A stretch of DNA of 64,000 bases from Liquidambar formosana (GCA_039720395.1 CM077832.1:25073607-25137606), one strand, 5' to 3'; shown: positions 1 to 12,392, numbered from the stretch's first letter. Numbers and translations are program-made. Notes: a model not told the origin generated them from the sequence alone.

Positions 1-63
1 ATTTGAACCCTAAAACACATTTGGAAGTCAAAGGGGTCAAAAATGGGCATATGCTGACAGAGC

Positions 64-143
64 CTCGGGTGACCACCCAGGCCTGGGCGGCTAGCCGCCT
101 GGGCCCAGGCTGCTAGCCGCCCAGCCCCAGGTGGTCACCCGAG
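64..143. repeat. 80-bp GC-rich nested hairpin in the LTR
   Basis: Three inverted repeats share one axis at 103.5. The outer arms CTCGGGTGACCACC (64-77) and GGTGGTCACCCGAG (130-143) pair perfectly. The inner arms CTGGGCGGCTAGC (83-95) and GCTAGCCGCCCAG (112-124) pair perfectly. The centre GCCTGGGCCCAGGC (97-110) is itself a palindrome. It lies about 190 bp upstream of the LTR TATA box, so in U3. The related LTR has an 80-bp counterpart at 17183-17262. Confidence 0.9.
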
Positions 144-330
144 CCACTTTCCTTTTTTGAGCCTTGACGCGGCTCCCACCCTATTTTCTCGGATTTGCTC
201 GCCTTTGGCCGCCATTTAACCCTAATTTCAGCCCTTTTTGACCTACTTGAGCCCCAAGGTAACCTCTAAGAGCCCTTGGATCAATCCCTAGGGTTTTAAT
301 CCCAACCATTGAGGATTTTCCCTCAATCCC

Positions 331-338
331 TATAAATA
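331..338 (+). promoter_or_regulatory. LTR TATA box
   Basis: TATAAATA in the context CCCTATAAATACCCC. The related LTR has TATAAATA at 17450-17457 at the equivalent place. It probably marks the U3/R border region. Confidence 0.6.
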
Positions 339-805
339 CCCCCTCATACTTCAGCAATAGGGGGACACTTTGGAGGCACTTTGGTGAGACTTGGAGGCTA
401 TGGCAGCCATCCTTAGGGTAGTTTAACCTAAACTTAGAGTGAGAGAGTGTGAGAGTAAGCTTGGAGGAGGGCTGGAGCATTGCTCGAAGGCTTGAAGGAG
501 TTTGTTTCCAGCAGCACACAAGAGGAGGAGGACTCTCTACAGCAGCCACAAAAGGTATACCCCTCCCCCTTTCTCTCTTTCATTCAAACTAGGGTTTCTT
601 GCATAGCTTTGCATTACTTCATGTTAAAAGCTTATTGTTTTATCATGTGTTGATGCTTCTAATGCTTAGAATACATGATTAGGATATTGTTTATGACTGG
701 TTTTGCATGATATAATGCCATTCTATGTGGTTTTATGAGTGTTGGTGTTTTTAGGGTTTCTTAGAGTCTTTTCTAGGGTTTTGCATTGAATAGTCACTAT
801 TTCAT

Positions 806-1140
806 GCTAAAGCTTGTGTTTTTATTGTGTTTTGCTATTTCTATTAGTATGTATGCATGTTTAGGATCATGTTTGTGGGCTGTTTAGTATGCTAGGATGC
901 TATTCCATATGATTTACTGCATGTTTGGGACTTTAGGGTTTCTTAGGTGCTGAAAATGGTTTTCTGCATGAAATAACTCCCTTGCATATTAAAGCTTGTG
1001 TTTTTATTGTGTTTTGCTATTTCTATTAGTATGTATGCATGTTTAGGATCATGTTTGTGGGCTGTTTAGTATGCTAGGATGCTGTTCCATGTGATTTACT
1101 GCATGTTTGGGATTCTAGGGTTTCCTTAGTGCTGAAATTG
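806..1140. repeat. Tandem duplication, period about 182 bp, in LTR leader
   Basis: Two nearly identical copies begin near 806 and 988; the motif AGCTTGTG is at 811 and 993. They lie downstream of the TATA box, in R/U5. The copies differ at few positions, so the duplication is recent relative to the LTR. Confidence 0.75.
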
Positions 1141-2643
1141 AGTTTATGTTTAGAATAGCTATATTTCATGTGCAAGCTTGTATTTTTCTCATGTGTGGAT
1201 GCTTCTATTGATTAATATGCATGATTAACATGATGTCTATGATGGGCTTTGCATGATTTAGAGTTATTTTATGTGATTTTGAGCACAATTGTGATTCTAG
1301 GGTTTCATTCATCCTTGTATTAGGAAAGTAGCATATAGCATGATAGCTTAGGGTTTTTTCTTGTGTTTTCTTCATAGTTGATATATATGTGCTGCATATT
1401 TGATAACTATGATATTTCTAGTTGCTTTTAGGGTTTTTTGCATGTCATTGCATGTAGGGTTGAATTAGGGTTTTAGTTAGCTTATGATTCATGTTGTTGC
1501 ATGACTTATGGTTGATTTTAAGCCTTATTTCAATTCTGTCCAGATCTGTTATTTGTCCTTGATATGATATTTTGAGCATGTGTTAGCCCATGTTTGGGCA
1601 TGATAATGGCTTGATTTGGAATCTAGCTTGTTTGGTTGGCATTTTTGGTATGTTTGCATGGAAATTGCAGGTGCTTTGACAGGTACAACAGGTGCAACTA
1701 CCCCACCAATGTGGGGTGGTTATTTTGGCTATTGTGAGATGAAATCTTACAAATAAGGTAATTACCCTATGCAATAGGGTGGTTACTTTGACAGGTTGCT
1801 TTTGCTTAAGGTAAGTAGGGTATGAGGGTGCCCCAATTCACCCTTCTTCCCTTTCTTTGAAACTTTCCCTTTCTCCCCCCTAGGGTTGTTTCCTAATAGG
1901 GGAATATGGTGATTCCTATAGTATCCTTTCAATAAAAAATACTTTTTAAATCAAAGTTTCCATCTTTTATCAAAATTCCATATTTTACCAAAAATCGTTT
2001 GAGAATCATTTATTTTGGAAACTTACCATGTTTTACTTGAAAGGAAACTTAGGGTTTACCATAGGCCTTGATTAGGTTATAACCCTATTCCTTTTCGAAC
2101 TACGTGGACTTTGATCCATGTATTTCCATACATGGTACGTAGGCGCTCTTCGTGATGTTCAAGTCCGCCCTAGGATACTAAGTATCCTAGGTTTTCTCCC
2201 CCTCCTTCTTTTTTCTGTTTTTCTTTGATTTACATGATTATATGGATGAATGAATGAATGATATGCATGCTGTCTTGTGATGATAACTGTTGATTTATGT
2301 GTGATTAAGACTTTGATTTAGCCCAATTAAATTAAGAGACCGTTTAGGGCGATATGGGTGCCTATAGGCTTTGCCTAGAACCTTCCCATATCGTAACTTA
2401 GCCTCCGAATCCCCGAATTCTCTGGTTTCCAAAAGATCATTTGCCTTTCCATTTTTAAATATGGAGTCAATCTTTTGTTTTCCTAAAACAAAACCGTTTT
2501 TAGGGTTTTCCTTGTTTCCTTTAAAAAATAAGGTGGCGACTCCTTTCTTTTTCCAAACCCATTCGTGGGCCCTCTTTTCCTGGGTCCACAGATTGGCGAC
2601 TTTTAAACCCTCCTGTGGGCCTTAACCATTTCTGGGGTCCACA

Positions 2644-3581
2644 CATGAGTGTATAAAAGGTTAGTGGGAGTGCGATCGTTTTTCTTTATCCTAAGTATAG
2701 ATGACATCCTAATCATTATGAATGATATATGAATGTTATCTAACGTAAAGTTTTGGTTTTTGGAGAAAAACTAATTCATGAAAGATTTGGCAGAAGCATC
2801 CAACAAAATCTATAGAGATAGATCATATAGATTGCTAAGTATCTCCAAATCATTAAACATAGTTGAAATGTTGAAGGAGTTCAACATGGAGAATTCTAAG
2901 GGAGGTCTAATTTACTTCATATAAGAATTCATTATTCAAGGGCAGGTGCCCTAGGATAACACAAGTAAGGTTCTTAAAGTGTTAAGAAGCCTTATTCTAC
3001 ACTATGTATTGAAACTGATATCTATTATGTTGTAATTGTTACAAATAGTTATCAGTCAATTCAAATTTGGAATATTGGATTGTATATAGAAATTATAAAC
3101 TCATAGTAGATGGGTAAATGGATTTGGATATAATCCATATGGGGTATGTTTTATATTCACTTTAGTTGATGAAATACTTAATGGAAGAACTGTATGAAAG
3201 ATACAGTGGATTCCATTATTGAGGGTGAATTAATTGTTGCATTGTCTAGAAGACTGTTTGGATCTATAAGTTCATTTAGAACTTGGAGTTGTTCCTTCCA
3301 TTGAGTTGACCATACCTTGTTTTGTGATAACAATGGCTCTATAGCTCAAGCATAGGAATCACAGTCTCATCAAAAGTCCAAACACATAGAGCGGCAATTC
3401 CAAGTGATTAGAGGAATCATTGGAAGAGGTAATAGATACATTACAGAATATATTATCTACATAAGTTTTTGTAGACCTACTGAATAAAGCTTTAAAACAT
3501 AATTGGTTATGTCTAAGACCAACATCTTGAGAAGATAGGTATGCGATACATAGTCGATTGGCTTTAGTGCAAGTGGGAGAT
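2644..3581 (+). pseudogene. Ty1/copia pol remnant (reverse transcriptase and RNase H)
   Basis: Conceptual translation shows degraded copia polyprotein. The RT active-site region reads SIDDIL in place of YVDDIL (about 2690-2710), followed by the MKDLAEAS and YRDRSYRL segments (about 2770-2830) and FNMENSKGG. An RNase H stretch with CDNNGSIAQA and KSKHIERQFQVIRG lies at about 3320-3420. Several stops and frameshifts interrupt it. It ends at a purine-rich tract (GTGCAAGTGGGAGA, about 3567-3580) immediately before the 3' LTR. The upstream pol is absent because the LTR at 1-2643 is inserted here. It is not coding. Confidence 0.8.
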
Positions 3582-4673
3582 TGTTAGGATTATGTCCTAG
3601 AGCCAATCATAGAGATGATTGTTTAGGGATTAGGAACAATCATTTGATTTCATTTATGTATGTCACATTTATTATTGATTTAATAAAAGAGCTTATTCTA
3701 TTATGTTTATATGCATCATTTATATTTACATAATATGTCCATGGAGTTAGAGTTGAGAATATGGAATTACAAAGAGTTGTAATTTCGAAACTGTAGATAT
3801 ATCTCTGTACTAAACTCCTAAAGCATTCCTAGTTAAAGGTTCACTATGATGGACAATAATGAACCATAGGACTAGCACTTGTTAGGTTGACTCTATAGGA
3901 GGATAGCTGGTCTCAAGCTATTTGTGTGGAGACACTACAACCAACAGGTGGATGCCTATTAATAGAATAGGTACACTGAATGTGATCAAAGATATGAGAT
4001 AAACTGAATGGAGTTTTAACCTGTCCGTCAATCAATTTTTCATTGTTATAGTGGTACAAGTAATCCTTAGACCTGAGACACCATAGTTGTCTTATACATA
4101 TAGCTTTAAAAGTTTGATAACACTAAGTGCAAATCCTTATAGGGGTCTGCAAGGGTGTTCATTAACCCTACTACTATATATATGAAGGCATATGAGTGAT
4201 CAACAAGGAATCCATCACTCTCAGGAAAAAGAGAGAAAATGTCTCATATAGCATTCATAATATAACTCATTAAATCCATGGCCACGATAGGATGAATATG
4301 AAAAGAGTTTCATGACTTCATCAATGAGTTCATCAATGAGTTGATATCTATGAATGAGTATAAAGTAATTGAATTAGGGACTTGACAGACTTCCATGTCC
4401 TATTGGTTCAATTGGAGACATTGTGTAAATGGAAGGATGTAATTGTAACCTATAAACTATAACAGAAGGGTTCTTTGTTAGATACTTATTCACCTCATTA
4501 AAGACAGCACCATGAACCATATGCTAGGTGTTATTCATGATTCGTAGAAGCCCTAATTGATATAAATGAGTTATAATCAATTAGGGAATTGGAAGGAGTT
4601 CCAATTAGACCCCAAATGGAAAGAGTTCCATTGTGCACACCTCGTGCTATTCCTACTACTTGATGATGTGAAC

Positions 4674-6261
4674 TATAGACACCCCATTTTGTACCGGTTG
4701 TCATCTTAAGTCCCGTGGCCCCGATGATGAGTTTAGTGTGGCTATTTACAGATTATCCTTTAAGAATTAATGTGAATCACAGCATGGGATTTTTGGTTAA
4801 AATGAAAAGAAAATTATTTTATTAATTTAGCCATTTTTATCATCCCACTAACACATGTACGTATGTAATGAGTGTGTGTACACACATACGGTACATGTAC
4901 ATGCGTGTTAGCGGTCACTCTCCTAATTTTTAGAAAAGGCAATTTCCCTTTCCTATTTAGATTAGAAGACCTTTTAATTATTGGTAACCTCTTTTGATTC
5001 TCTTGAAAACCTAGTCTAGGAAGGAAAGGGAAACCCTAGTTTTCAGCTATTTATACTCTTTTAATGCCTTAGAAAAGGGGGGAGGAGAATAGGGTTTTTA
5101 GAGAGTGAAATTCCTCATAATTCAGCAGCAGTTTTTCTGAAACCAGCAATCGTATTTTAATCATAACTTTTGCGTCTGAAGTTGGAATTCAATGAAATTG
5201 GTCTTCCTAGAAAGATAATTTAATTCTCTACAACTTTGAATTTCATGCGTTTTGTCCAATTCCAACGTTTTCATACCCAAAAACGTGATTGAACTTTCTG
5301 CTGTTGCAAAGTGACGAAAATCACTTTTCTTTTCTCCTGTTCTCTTTTGTTTTCTATTTCTTTTCAAAGATGAGTGAGTTTTGATCTCATTGCTGTGATT
5401 ACACTTTGAAGAAGGGGAGGATTCGTGTTGATTTGATTCAATCCAAAGACCTGAGGGGCCACGAACAAGCATAAAGTCGGTAAATTTAGTTTAACTTAGC
5501 TTTTGATTCTAGTTCTTCTTTTATTTTATTTTATGTTATTTTATTTCTGTCTGAAGCATGATTAGCATGATTTAGGTTTAGTTTTCATATTTGTATTTAT
5601 TTCTATATTTTATTTATTTTGGAATGCATCATGTAGTGGATTCTCCATAGGGAGAAACTAGGGTTTTATTATGTGGTAATTTGCTAGTATGTAGGTTTGT
5701 TGCATGATGGTCTATGGAAATTCACGTGTATACCTTCTCATGATATATATGTGGAGTTTTGAGAGATGACATAAATTGCCAATTGGTGCATTCGCAACGA
5801 TTGTATTGCGTACGCAGTATATGGTATGCGTACGCAGTAACTATCACTGCGTACGCACGAGAAGTATTGGTAGACAGTTTCTTTTCTTTATCGTATTTAT
5901 TCTGACAGTAGGTTAATCTGCATCTCCATTTTTTATGCTTATTCTGTATTTTTGCTTCTGTCATAACATCATGGTTTGTGTGCTATTATTATTGTATGAT
6001 TTAAGGTTAATTTTAATTGAACGGTTAGATTAATTAAAGCCCTCGATCATGTGTGGGGGCCGGTTCCGACCGCACGTGGCTGGGTACCTAACACCTTCCC
6101 AACTACATACCCTAGCTCCGAACCCGAATCTCTGGTTATGACGAGCTAAACCCTGCTAAGGTTCACTCGTTCCCAATATTGGGTGGCGACTCCTCTCTAT
6201 GTGAGTCCTTTGAGGCTAATGCGTATTCTCGAGTTATGTGGTTTAGGGCATGGCGCTCACA
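4674..6261 (+). repeat. 5' LTR of the gag-only element
   Basis: 1,588 bp. A TATA-like TATTTATA lies at 5048-5055. Three GCGTACGC palindromes are at 5808-5815, 5828-5835 and 5849-5856, and a decayed fourth at 5788-5795. U5 contains a PBS-like TGGCGACTCC at 6184-6193, upstream of the true PBS. Confidence 0.92.
5788..5856. repeat. Phased GCGTACGC palindromes in the 5' LTR
   Basis: Three intact copies of GCGTACGC at 20- and 21-bp steps, preceded 20 bp upstream by a decayed one (GCATTCGC). The 3' LTR keeps that fourth copy intact at 13521-13528, so the ancestral array had four. Confidence 0.85.
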
Positions 6262-6262
6262 G

Positions 6263-6280
6263 TGGCGACTCCACTGGAGA
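6263..6280 (+). other. Primer-binding site
   Basis: TGGCGACTCCACTGGAGA starts 2 bp after the 5' LTR. The leading TGG pairs with a tRNA CCA end. The sequence resembles the tRNA-Arg-type PBS of Ogre/Tat elements; the tRNA identity is from memory of the group. Confidence 0.75.
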
Positions 6281-6972
6281 TAGAGAGCTAGATTCCATAT
6301 AGTGATTTGTGGCTTTACTTAATTTAAATTGTTGAATTAGAAAAGACCAAAATGGCACACACGCGCACTACCACCCATTACCCTCGATGACAGTCTGACG
6401 AAAGGTACCGGGTCCCATTCGGGCCTATGGTTACTAGAAGTTGGCATCATCAACCCATAGCCTCTGCCACTAGCCTATAATTAGCTTGTGAGTACGCTAA
6501 CGGGCCACTCTTTGAGTGCCTTAGCTTGGGTGACCCTTGAAGGAGAAGTACCCCATTGACCAACACCACTAGTTGCCCCACCAACCTTTGCATATCCTTG
6601 CTTGAATGTGTGCCATGTCATGTTGCATTCATATTTAGGAATTCATCGCGGGCTTGGGACGAGGCCCCCATTATCTATTAGTTATCTCAAGTTGAGCCCA
6701 ATTGAGGGAAGTTGTGTTATGTTGTTATTGGACTTGGACTTGTGTAAAACAATAAGAAAAATACATGGGTCCATGATCCAAAAGAGAGTGATGTGTGTGC
6801 ATATTGGGCCTAGCTTGAGATAATTAATGGACTATACGAGTCTAGTACTAGGTTAATTTGTGTTGGCAATCAAATCCAAATCCAAATCCAATTAAGAATC
6901 AAGTCCAAAGCAAGTTATATCCGAACTTAAGCCCAGAAGAGTGGAGAATTATTTGTAATTGGGCCCGACCTG

Positions 6973-7022
<50 letters not shown>

Positions 7023-7383
7023 AAAAAAGAAAAGACTGTATGTCAGAATTCGGGCCCCAAATTGTTGAGAGATGAGAGATATTTATGTATTGGGCTTAAG
7101 TTAGTGAAATAACAGCCTTTGTGTCCAACTCATTATACCTTGGGCATTTGGAAGACATAGTAAACATGACAAAGCCCAAGGTATAGTGAGCAGTAATTGG
7201 GTAATCTTAATGGAACAGGGTTATTTATTCAGACAAGGGACATGGACTTAATAAGTTATATATGGCTAAATGCAATAAAAGATTCGTCAACCGCAGAAAA
7301 GTGTGCCAGGTTGTGCTTGGATTCGTCACCTACGTCCAACCATTTAAGAAAAGTGGAACAAGAATCGATGGCTGTAGAGCCTA
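6281..7383 (+). other. Untranslated leader of the gag-only element, with 48-A tract
   Basis: No conserved coding sequence. A homopolymer of 48 A residues lies at 6973-7020, followed by a shorter A-rich tract. The region has short open frames, but none resembles a known protein. Confidence 0.6.
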
Positions 7384-8668
7384 CCTTGATCGATCTCATG
7401 GCCATGTTGTGACAAGATAAAGCTGAAATGAAGGAACTCATCACGGGATTAACTCAGAGGCTAGAACACTTAGAGACAGGGGGAAAAGGTCACCTGATCA
7501 ACCCGAAGGCGAAAAAAGGACTGACAAAGAAGGAAAAGGAAGTAGTGCACCAAAAACTCACGATAATGAATCTCACCCTTGGGATGATGAAGATTTCGCA
7601 GACTATATGGCTAGTAAGAAGAATGTCAAAGACAAAGGCAAAGTGGAAGACCCTAAGTTCAACAAGCTAGAAGTAGAGAATCAAGATGTGAGAGAACAAA
7701 TAAAGCAGATGAAGGTCACCTGGCTTAAATCTCAAGGGATAGACGATTACATGTTTTCTATACCCAGTGCTACTTCTGAGGCTAGGATACAACTACCCCC
7801 TAAATTTAAGATTGCGGACTACGAAAAGTTCGATGGGACCGGTGACCCTAAGCAACACTTGTGACAGTATATGAGCATAGCCAGGATGAGGGGTCTAACC
7901 TTGGAACAAGTTCACTTCGCCTTTCCACTGTCCTTATCTGGGGATACTTCAAAATGGTATTACAAACTCGATGAGAAAGTAACCGGGACCTGGGAGGTGT
8001 TGACTGAGGAGTTGACCAATAAGTATAATTATAATACAATGTTGGATGTAACACTAAGAGACTTAGAGATGACAAGGCAGAAACCCGATGAGCCTTTTTC
8101 TGAGTTCATAGGACGATGGAGGGCGAAAGCAGTTAAGCTGACGAACAGGCTAGCGGAGATAGACTAAGTCAATATGATTCTGAAGAACTTGACACCGATT
8201 TACTTCGACAAAATGCTAGCATCGTCTGTCATGAATTTCCAGCAATTGTACCAATGCGAAACCAGGATAGAAGATGCGATCCATCAAGACTAAGTAGAAG
8301 GCAAGCCTGCAAATAAGAAAGTATTTGGATTAAGCAGTAATGACACAGGTAGAAATAATGGAGGCATTGGAGCCGCACAGGCCACCATTGGAGCCATCAA
8401 CCAAAGGGCACAACGACCCAGACAGTTCGACAACCTTGGAGTCCCATTGTCAAAGGTAATCGATAACTTGTCTCAAAAGGGTTGCATAAAAGCTTTGGAG
8501 CCCCGGCTGTTGCCCAATCCGATTCCATCCTATTAGAGGTAGAATGAATATTGTGACTTCCATCAGAGCATTGGTCATAGGACAGACAACTGCACAAGGT
8601 TAAGGCATAAGATTCAAGACATGATTGATAGTGGTAGGTTACCAAGACCAGAGAATGCAGGGTATTGA
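7384..8668 (+). pseudogene. Retrotransposon gag (decayed)
   Basis: Gag forms the particle that packages element RNA. The frame runs through a charged N-terminal part, then LPPKFKIADYEKFDGTGDP (about 7794-7850), typical of the start of the retrotransposon gag domain. The core follows with GDTSKWYYKLDE and LTEELTNKYNY, then DEPFSEFIGRWRAKA (to about 8130). A zinc-knuckle-like CDFHQSIGHRTDNC lies near 8553-8594. In-frame stops are at about 7862, 8165 and 8291, with two more near 8533-8540, and a one-base frameshift at about 7480. The copy is dead. If still mobile it would need gag and pol supplied by a relative. Confidence 0.85.
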
Positions 8669-10814
8669 ATATAGACACCAAGGCTATAGAATGAGAAGCT
8701 AAGATTCCCGAGTCGAATCCATTGTTGAGTTTACTCTAGAATCTGTCTCCGAGTGCGTTTATGAGTTTATTGAGTCTTGAGTTTGCTTTTAAGTCTGTCG
8801 AGCTCTAAGCTTTCTTTCGAGTCTATTAAGTTTTGCGTTGTCTTTTGAGTTGGTTGAGTCTAATAAAGTCATTAAAGCCCTTTTGATGTGGTCCCTTTTA
8901 TTGATAATGGAATAAAATTTGCATTTGCTTATTTTGGTGTGTCTCCTAATAATGAAATCTTTGAAGACAAAATTCCTATAATCTAAGAAAAGATAATTAA
9001 TGGGGATCAAGAAAGGAAAGTGAAATCCATTAAAATTGAAGATATCTTAATCAACTCGAACATTAATGAAGATTTTAAAGAGATATCAATTGGTTTACAC
9101 CAGAATAGGCTGATCTTACAACTCTGATGGACTTATCAAGAAACGCAGGGAATAAACCTGGAAGTTTGCACATTTATCCTTCTCATACTCAAATTTTGAA
9201 CAATGGAGATTGAAATGAAGAGAGGCCATCATTTCTGCTACCATTCTTGAAAAAAAATATATAAAGAAAAATCCCTTGCTAGCCATTTTGAGCCTGAATA
9301 TTTTCCTTTCTGACACCTTTGTCAAGGATTACCCCCTACACTAGGGGCAAATTTTGGAGAGAGATTCGTTTAAAGCAATGGGCTAATATAAATGGAAAAA
9401 AAGGTCCAGCCACATCACTTGGAGTTTGTGCAAAGGTGCATTCACGTCACTTAGAACCCATACAAGGGGCACAAATAAATAAAATCACATCAGAAGCAGT
9501 TCAAGAAAGACAAGTTGGGAAAAGATAGCCCGCTAGGTTGAAAACTCGAAAGGGCAACCTAGGCAAAAGTTAGGGAATGGAAAAAAAAAATGAGAGAAAA
9601 GAAAATGGAAAAAAAAAATAAGTGAAGGAGTGAAGCCTATAGATATCATAGCTAGACATCAAGGAAGGTGATGCATACTCCAACCTTTGAGTCAAGAGGC
9701 AAGCCCAATTAAATATCCTCATATGCCATCAGAATCAGCATATGGAATGTCTTTGTTGGTGTAAGAGTGGACCAAAGTTAGTGAAATTTTATGGAAATAA
9801 CTAGTATATCATTGATCCTCATTAATTAACTAAGAAAAGAAAAATGGAATAATTGCCTTAATGAGATGGAAATTAAAGGGAGACACATTTGAAATAGGTG
9901 AGGTCAATACTCGAGTCTATTGTTTCATCATTCCACATCGTACTTGAATTCCTTATTGGTTTTGCTTGAGTCTCTTATCTATATCCTCGTTCTTGGTTTT
10001 CTCTTCTTTGTCCTTATTTGGCTCTTTGCATCATCGGCAATTTACTTGAAGTATAATCCTAAAGGGCTGAACAATAGGCGGTTGTGCGCATGTCATCCAT
10101 GTGCGTACTTACAGAAGTAGTATGAAGGATTGGTGTCTTGTGCTTCATTTGAAATAAGTGTTTGTCTTGGGCTTCATGTATTCACATGCCTATAACTCTT
10201 TGAAAGCGGAAATTACTAGAGTGCCATTATTGCTCTGGGAAATGAATCTCTAATTCAAGGAAAGAAGTTACAACTCCATTCAGCAGTCTCAAGCAGGTTT
10301 TAGGAAATGTGTTGAAGATAAAGATGATGCCAAAGAAACAAATGAGTACATGTCCTAATTAAATTAGTAACCCTGTTCAAAAGTGATCATTAAAAGAAAG
10401 AAAAATCAATAGTGATCCTACCAAGGACTCGATTTCGATTAGACCATGTAGGTAGGGAATGGGCTTCGAATAGTCTATGGATGCATGTTGAGTGTTGCTT
10501 TTGAATTCGAACCTTTGAGTGGTACTCTTCTTGCTTTGAAGGCAGATTCCTTGAGGAAAATCTTTTAACTTGCCCTAGGGGCATCTTTCTTGGAGATTGG
10601 AATAATTTCTCAGTGTCCTTTTGGGGTTTGGATTCTTTTAGTGCATTGAATTTTTACATGAGATGTGTTTTTTGATTTAAACTCTTTGAGTTGAATCTTT
10701 GGTTTGTCTATGATGTTTGATTACTCTTTGTTAGTATCAACCCTGGTTAGGGTCAGAGATGTTCACATGGTCCTTGTTCGTATTAACCTTCATTGAGGTC
10801 CAAAATCCTGATTG
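8669..10814 (+). other. Non-coding 3' region of the gag-only element
   Basis: This is where pol would lie in an autonomous relative, but I see no RT, integrase or protease motif on either strand. Near 8745-8860 there are loose repeats of GAGTTT/GAGTCT words. Nothing else recognisable. Confidence 0.55.
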
Positions 10815-11333
10815 ACCTTCGTTAAGGTCTGAAACTTTCCAAATTGGCCTTCGTTAAGGTCCACCCTCGTTAGGGTCTATAAATCTTTCTTTGGCCTTCG
10901 TTAAGGTCCACCCTTGTTAGGGTCTACAAATCCTTCTTTGGCCTTCGTTAAGCTCCACCCTCGTTAGGGTCTACAAATCCTTCTTTGGACTTCGTTAAGG
11001 TCCACCCTCGTTAGGGTCTACAAATCCTTCTTTGGCTTTCGTTAAGGTCCACCCTCGTTAGGGTCTATAAATCTTTCTGTGGCCTTCGTTAAGGTCCACC
11101 CTCGTTAGGGTCTACAAATCCTTCTTTAGCCTTCGTTAAGGTCCACCCTCGTTAGGGTCTACAAATCTTTCTTTGGCCTTCGTTAAGGTCCACCCTCGTT
11201 AGGGTCTACAAATCCTTCTTTGGCCTTCGTTAAAGTCCACCCTCGTTAGGGTTTATAAATCTTTCTTTGGCCTTCGTTAAGGTCTACCCTCGTTAGGGTC
11301 TATAAATCCTTCTTTGGCCTTCGTTAAAGTCCA
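10815..11333. repeat. 47-bp tandem array (about 11 copies) before the 3' LTR
   Basis: The unit contains CCTTCGTTAAGGT, CCACCCTCGTTAGGGTCT and ACAAATCCTTCTTTGG. The period is 47 bp over most of the array. It directly precedes a second, unrelated array. Tandem arrays between coding region and 3' LTR are a known feature of Tat/Ogre elements. Confidence 0.9.
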
Positions 11334-11340
11334 TTCTCTT

Positions 11341-12120
11341 TGGGTCTTAGTACCCTGGTTCGATCCTCTTTGGGTCCTAGTACCCTTATTCAATTCTCCT
11401 TGGGTCCTAGTACCCTGATTCGATTATCTTTGGGTCCTAGTACCCTGATTCGATTCTCTTTGGGTCCTAGTACCTTGGTTCAATTCTCTTTGGCTCCTAG
11501 TACCCTGATTCGATTCTGTTTGGGTCCTAGTACCCTGATTTGATTCTCTTTGGGTCCTAGTACTCTAATTCGATTCTTCTTGGGTCTTAGTACCCTGATT
11601 TGATTCTCTTTGGGTCCTAGTACCCTGATTTGATTCTCTTTGGGTCCTAGTACCCTTATTAGATTCTCCTTGGGTCCTAGTACCCTGATTTGATTCCCTT
11701 TGGGTCCTAGTACCCTGATTTGATTCCTTTTGGGTCTTAGTACCCTAATTTGATTCTCTTTGGGTCCTAGTACCCTGATTAGATTCTCCTTAGGTCCTAA
11801 TACCCTGATTTGATTCCTTTTGGGTCCTAGTACCCTGATTTGATTCTATTTGGGTCCAAGTACCCTGATTAGATTCTCCTTGGGTCCTTGTACCCTGATT
11901 TAATTCCCTTTGGGTCCTAGTACCCTGATTGGATTCCCTTTGGGTGCTAGTACCCTGATTCGATTCTCTTTGGGTCCGAGTACCCTGATTCGATTCTCTT
12001 TGGGTCCGAGTACCCTGATTTGATTCTCTTTGGGTCCTAGTACCCTGATTCGATTCTCTTTGGGTCCTAGTACTCCGATTCAATTCCCTTCGGGTTCGAG
12101 TACCCAACTTCGATTCTGGA
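11341..12120. repeat. 30-bp tandem array, 26 units, before the 3' LTR
   Basis: The unit is about TGGGTCCTAGTACCCTGATT plus CGATTCTCTT, exactly 30 bp, so 780 bp make 26 units without slippage. Because 30 is a multiple of 3, stop-free frames run along both strands (GPSTLIRFSL repeats on plus, RTQRESNQGT repeats on minus). I regard those as by-products. Confidence 0.92.
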
Positions 12121-12392
12121 TAGGGATGAAGCTTTTTGCTTATTCCCTAGGAAAGGAATAACATTTTCATATTGATCTTTGCAGTTGTTAGTTTTGAGAA
12201 ATTACCTACTGAGTGCCTCCATTGTTTTGCATGAACTGCGCTAGGTCTGATCTCCACGGAGTACGTAGGTAGTCAGCTGAGGCTGGCACGACCTTATTGC
12301 ATGTGTGTGTGTGTGGACTTTAAGTTGCCAACCGGAAAAATGTTTTGTCTTTTCAGGCTTTTGACTTTCGTATTGTAAGGAAAAACTCAGTC

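Larger units (their letters stand above)
1..2643 (+). mobile_element. 3' part of a long Ty3/gypsy (Tat-like) LTR, cut by window start
   Basis: This is an LTR without its 5' end. It is recognised by homology with the LTR at 16473-18980: same GC-rich hairpin, TATA box (TATAAATA, 331-338), U5 module and terminal TCCACA. By comparison with that LTR roughly 650 bp lie outside the window, giving a full length near 3.3 kb. No primer-binding site follows 2643; the next bases are copia RT sequence, so this LTR (solo, or the 3' LTR of an element) sits inside a copia pol region. A right-hand 5-bp duplication would be CATGA (2644-2648), but its partner is outside. Family assignment rests on the U5 and PBS-like motif TGGCGACTCC; lineage is an inference. 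Confidence 0.7.

Noticed and set aside
5161..5472. 103-codon minus-strand ORF in the 5' LTR, repeated at 12894-13205 in the 3' LTR
   Set aside because: It recurs only because the LTRs are duplicates. The two copies differ by several amino acids, and nothing resembles a known protein.
6858..7112. 84-codon ORF with a long Lys run
   Set aside because: The Lys run is the 48-A homopolymer in the retrotransposon leader; no conserved sequence around it.
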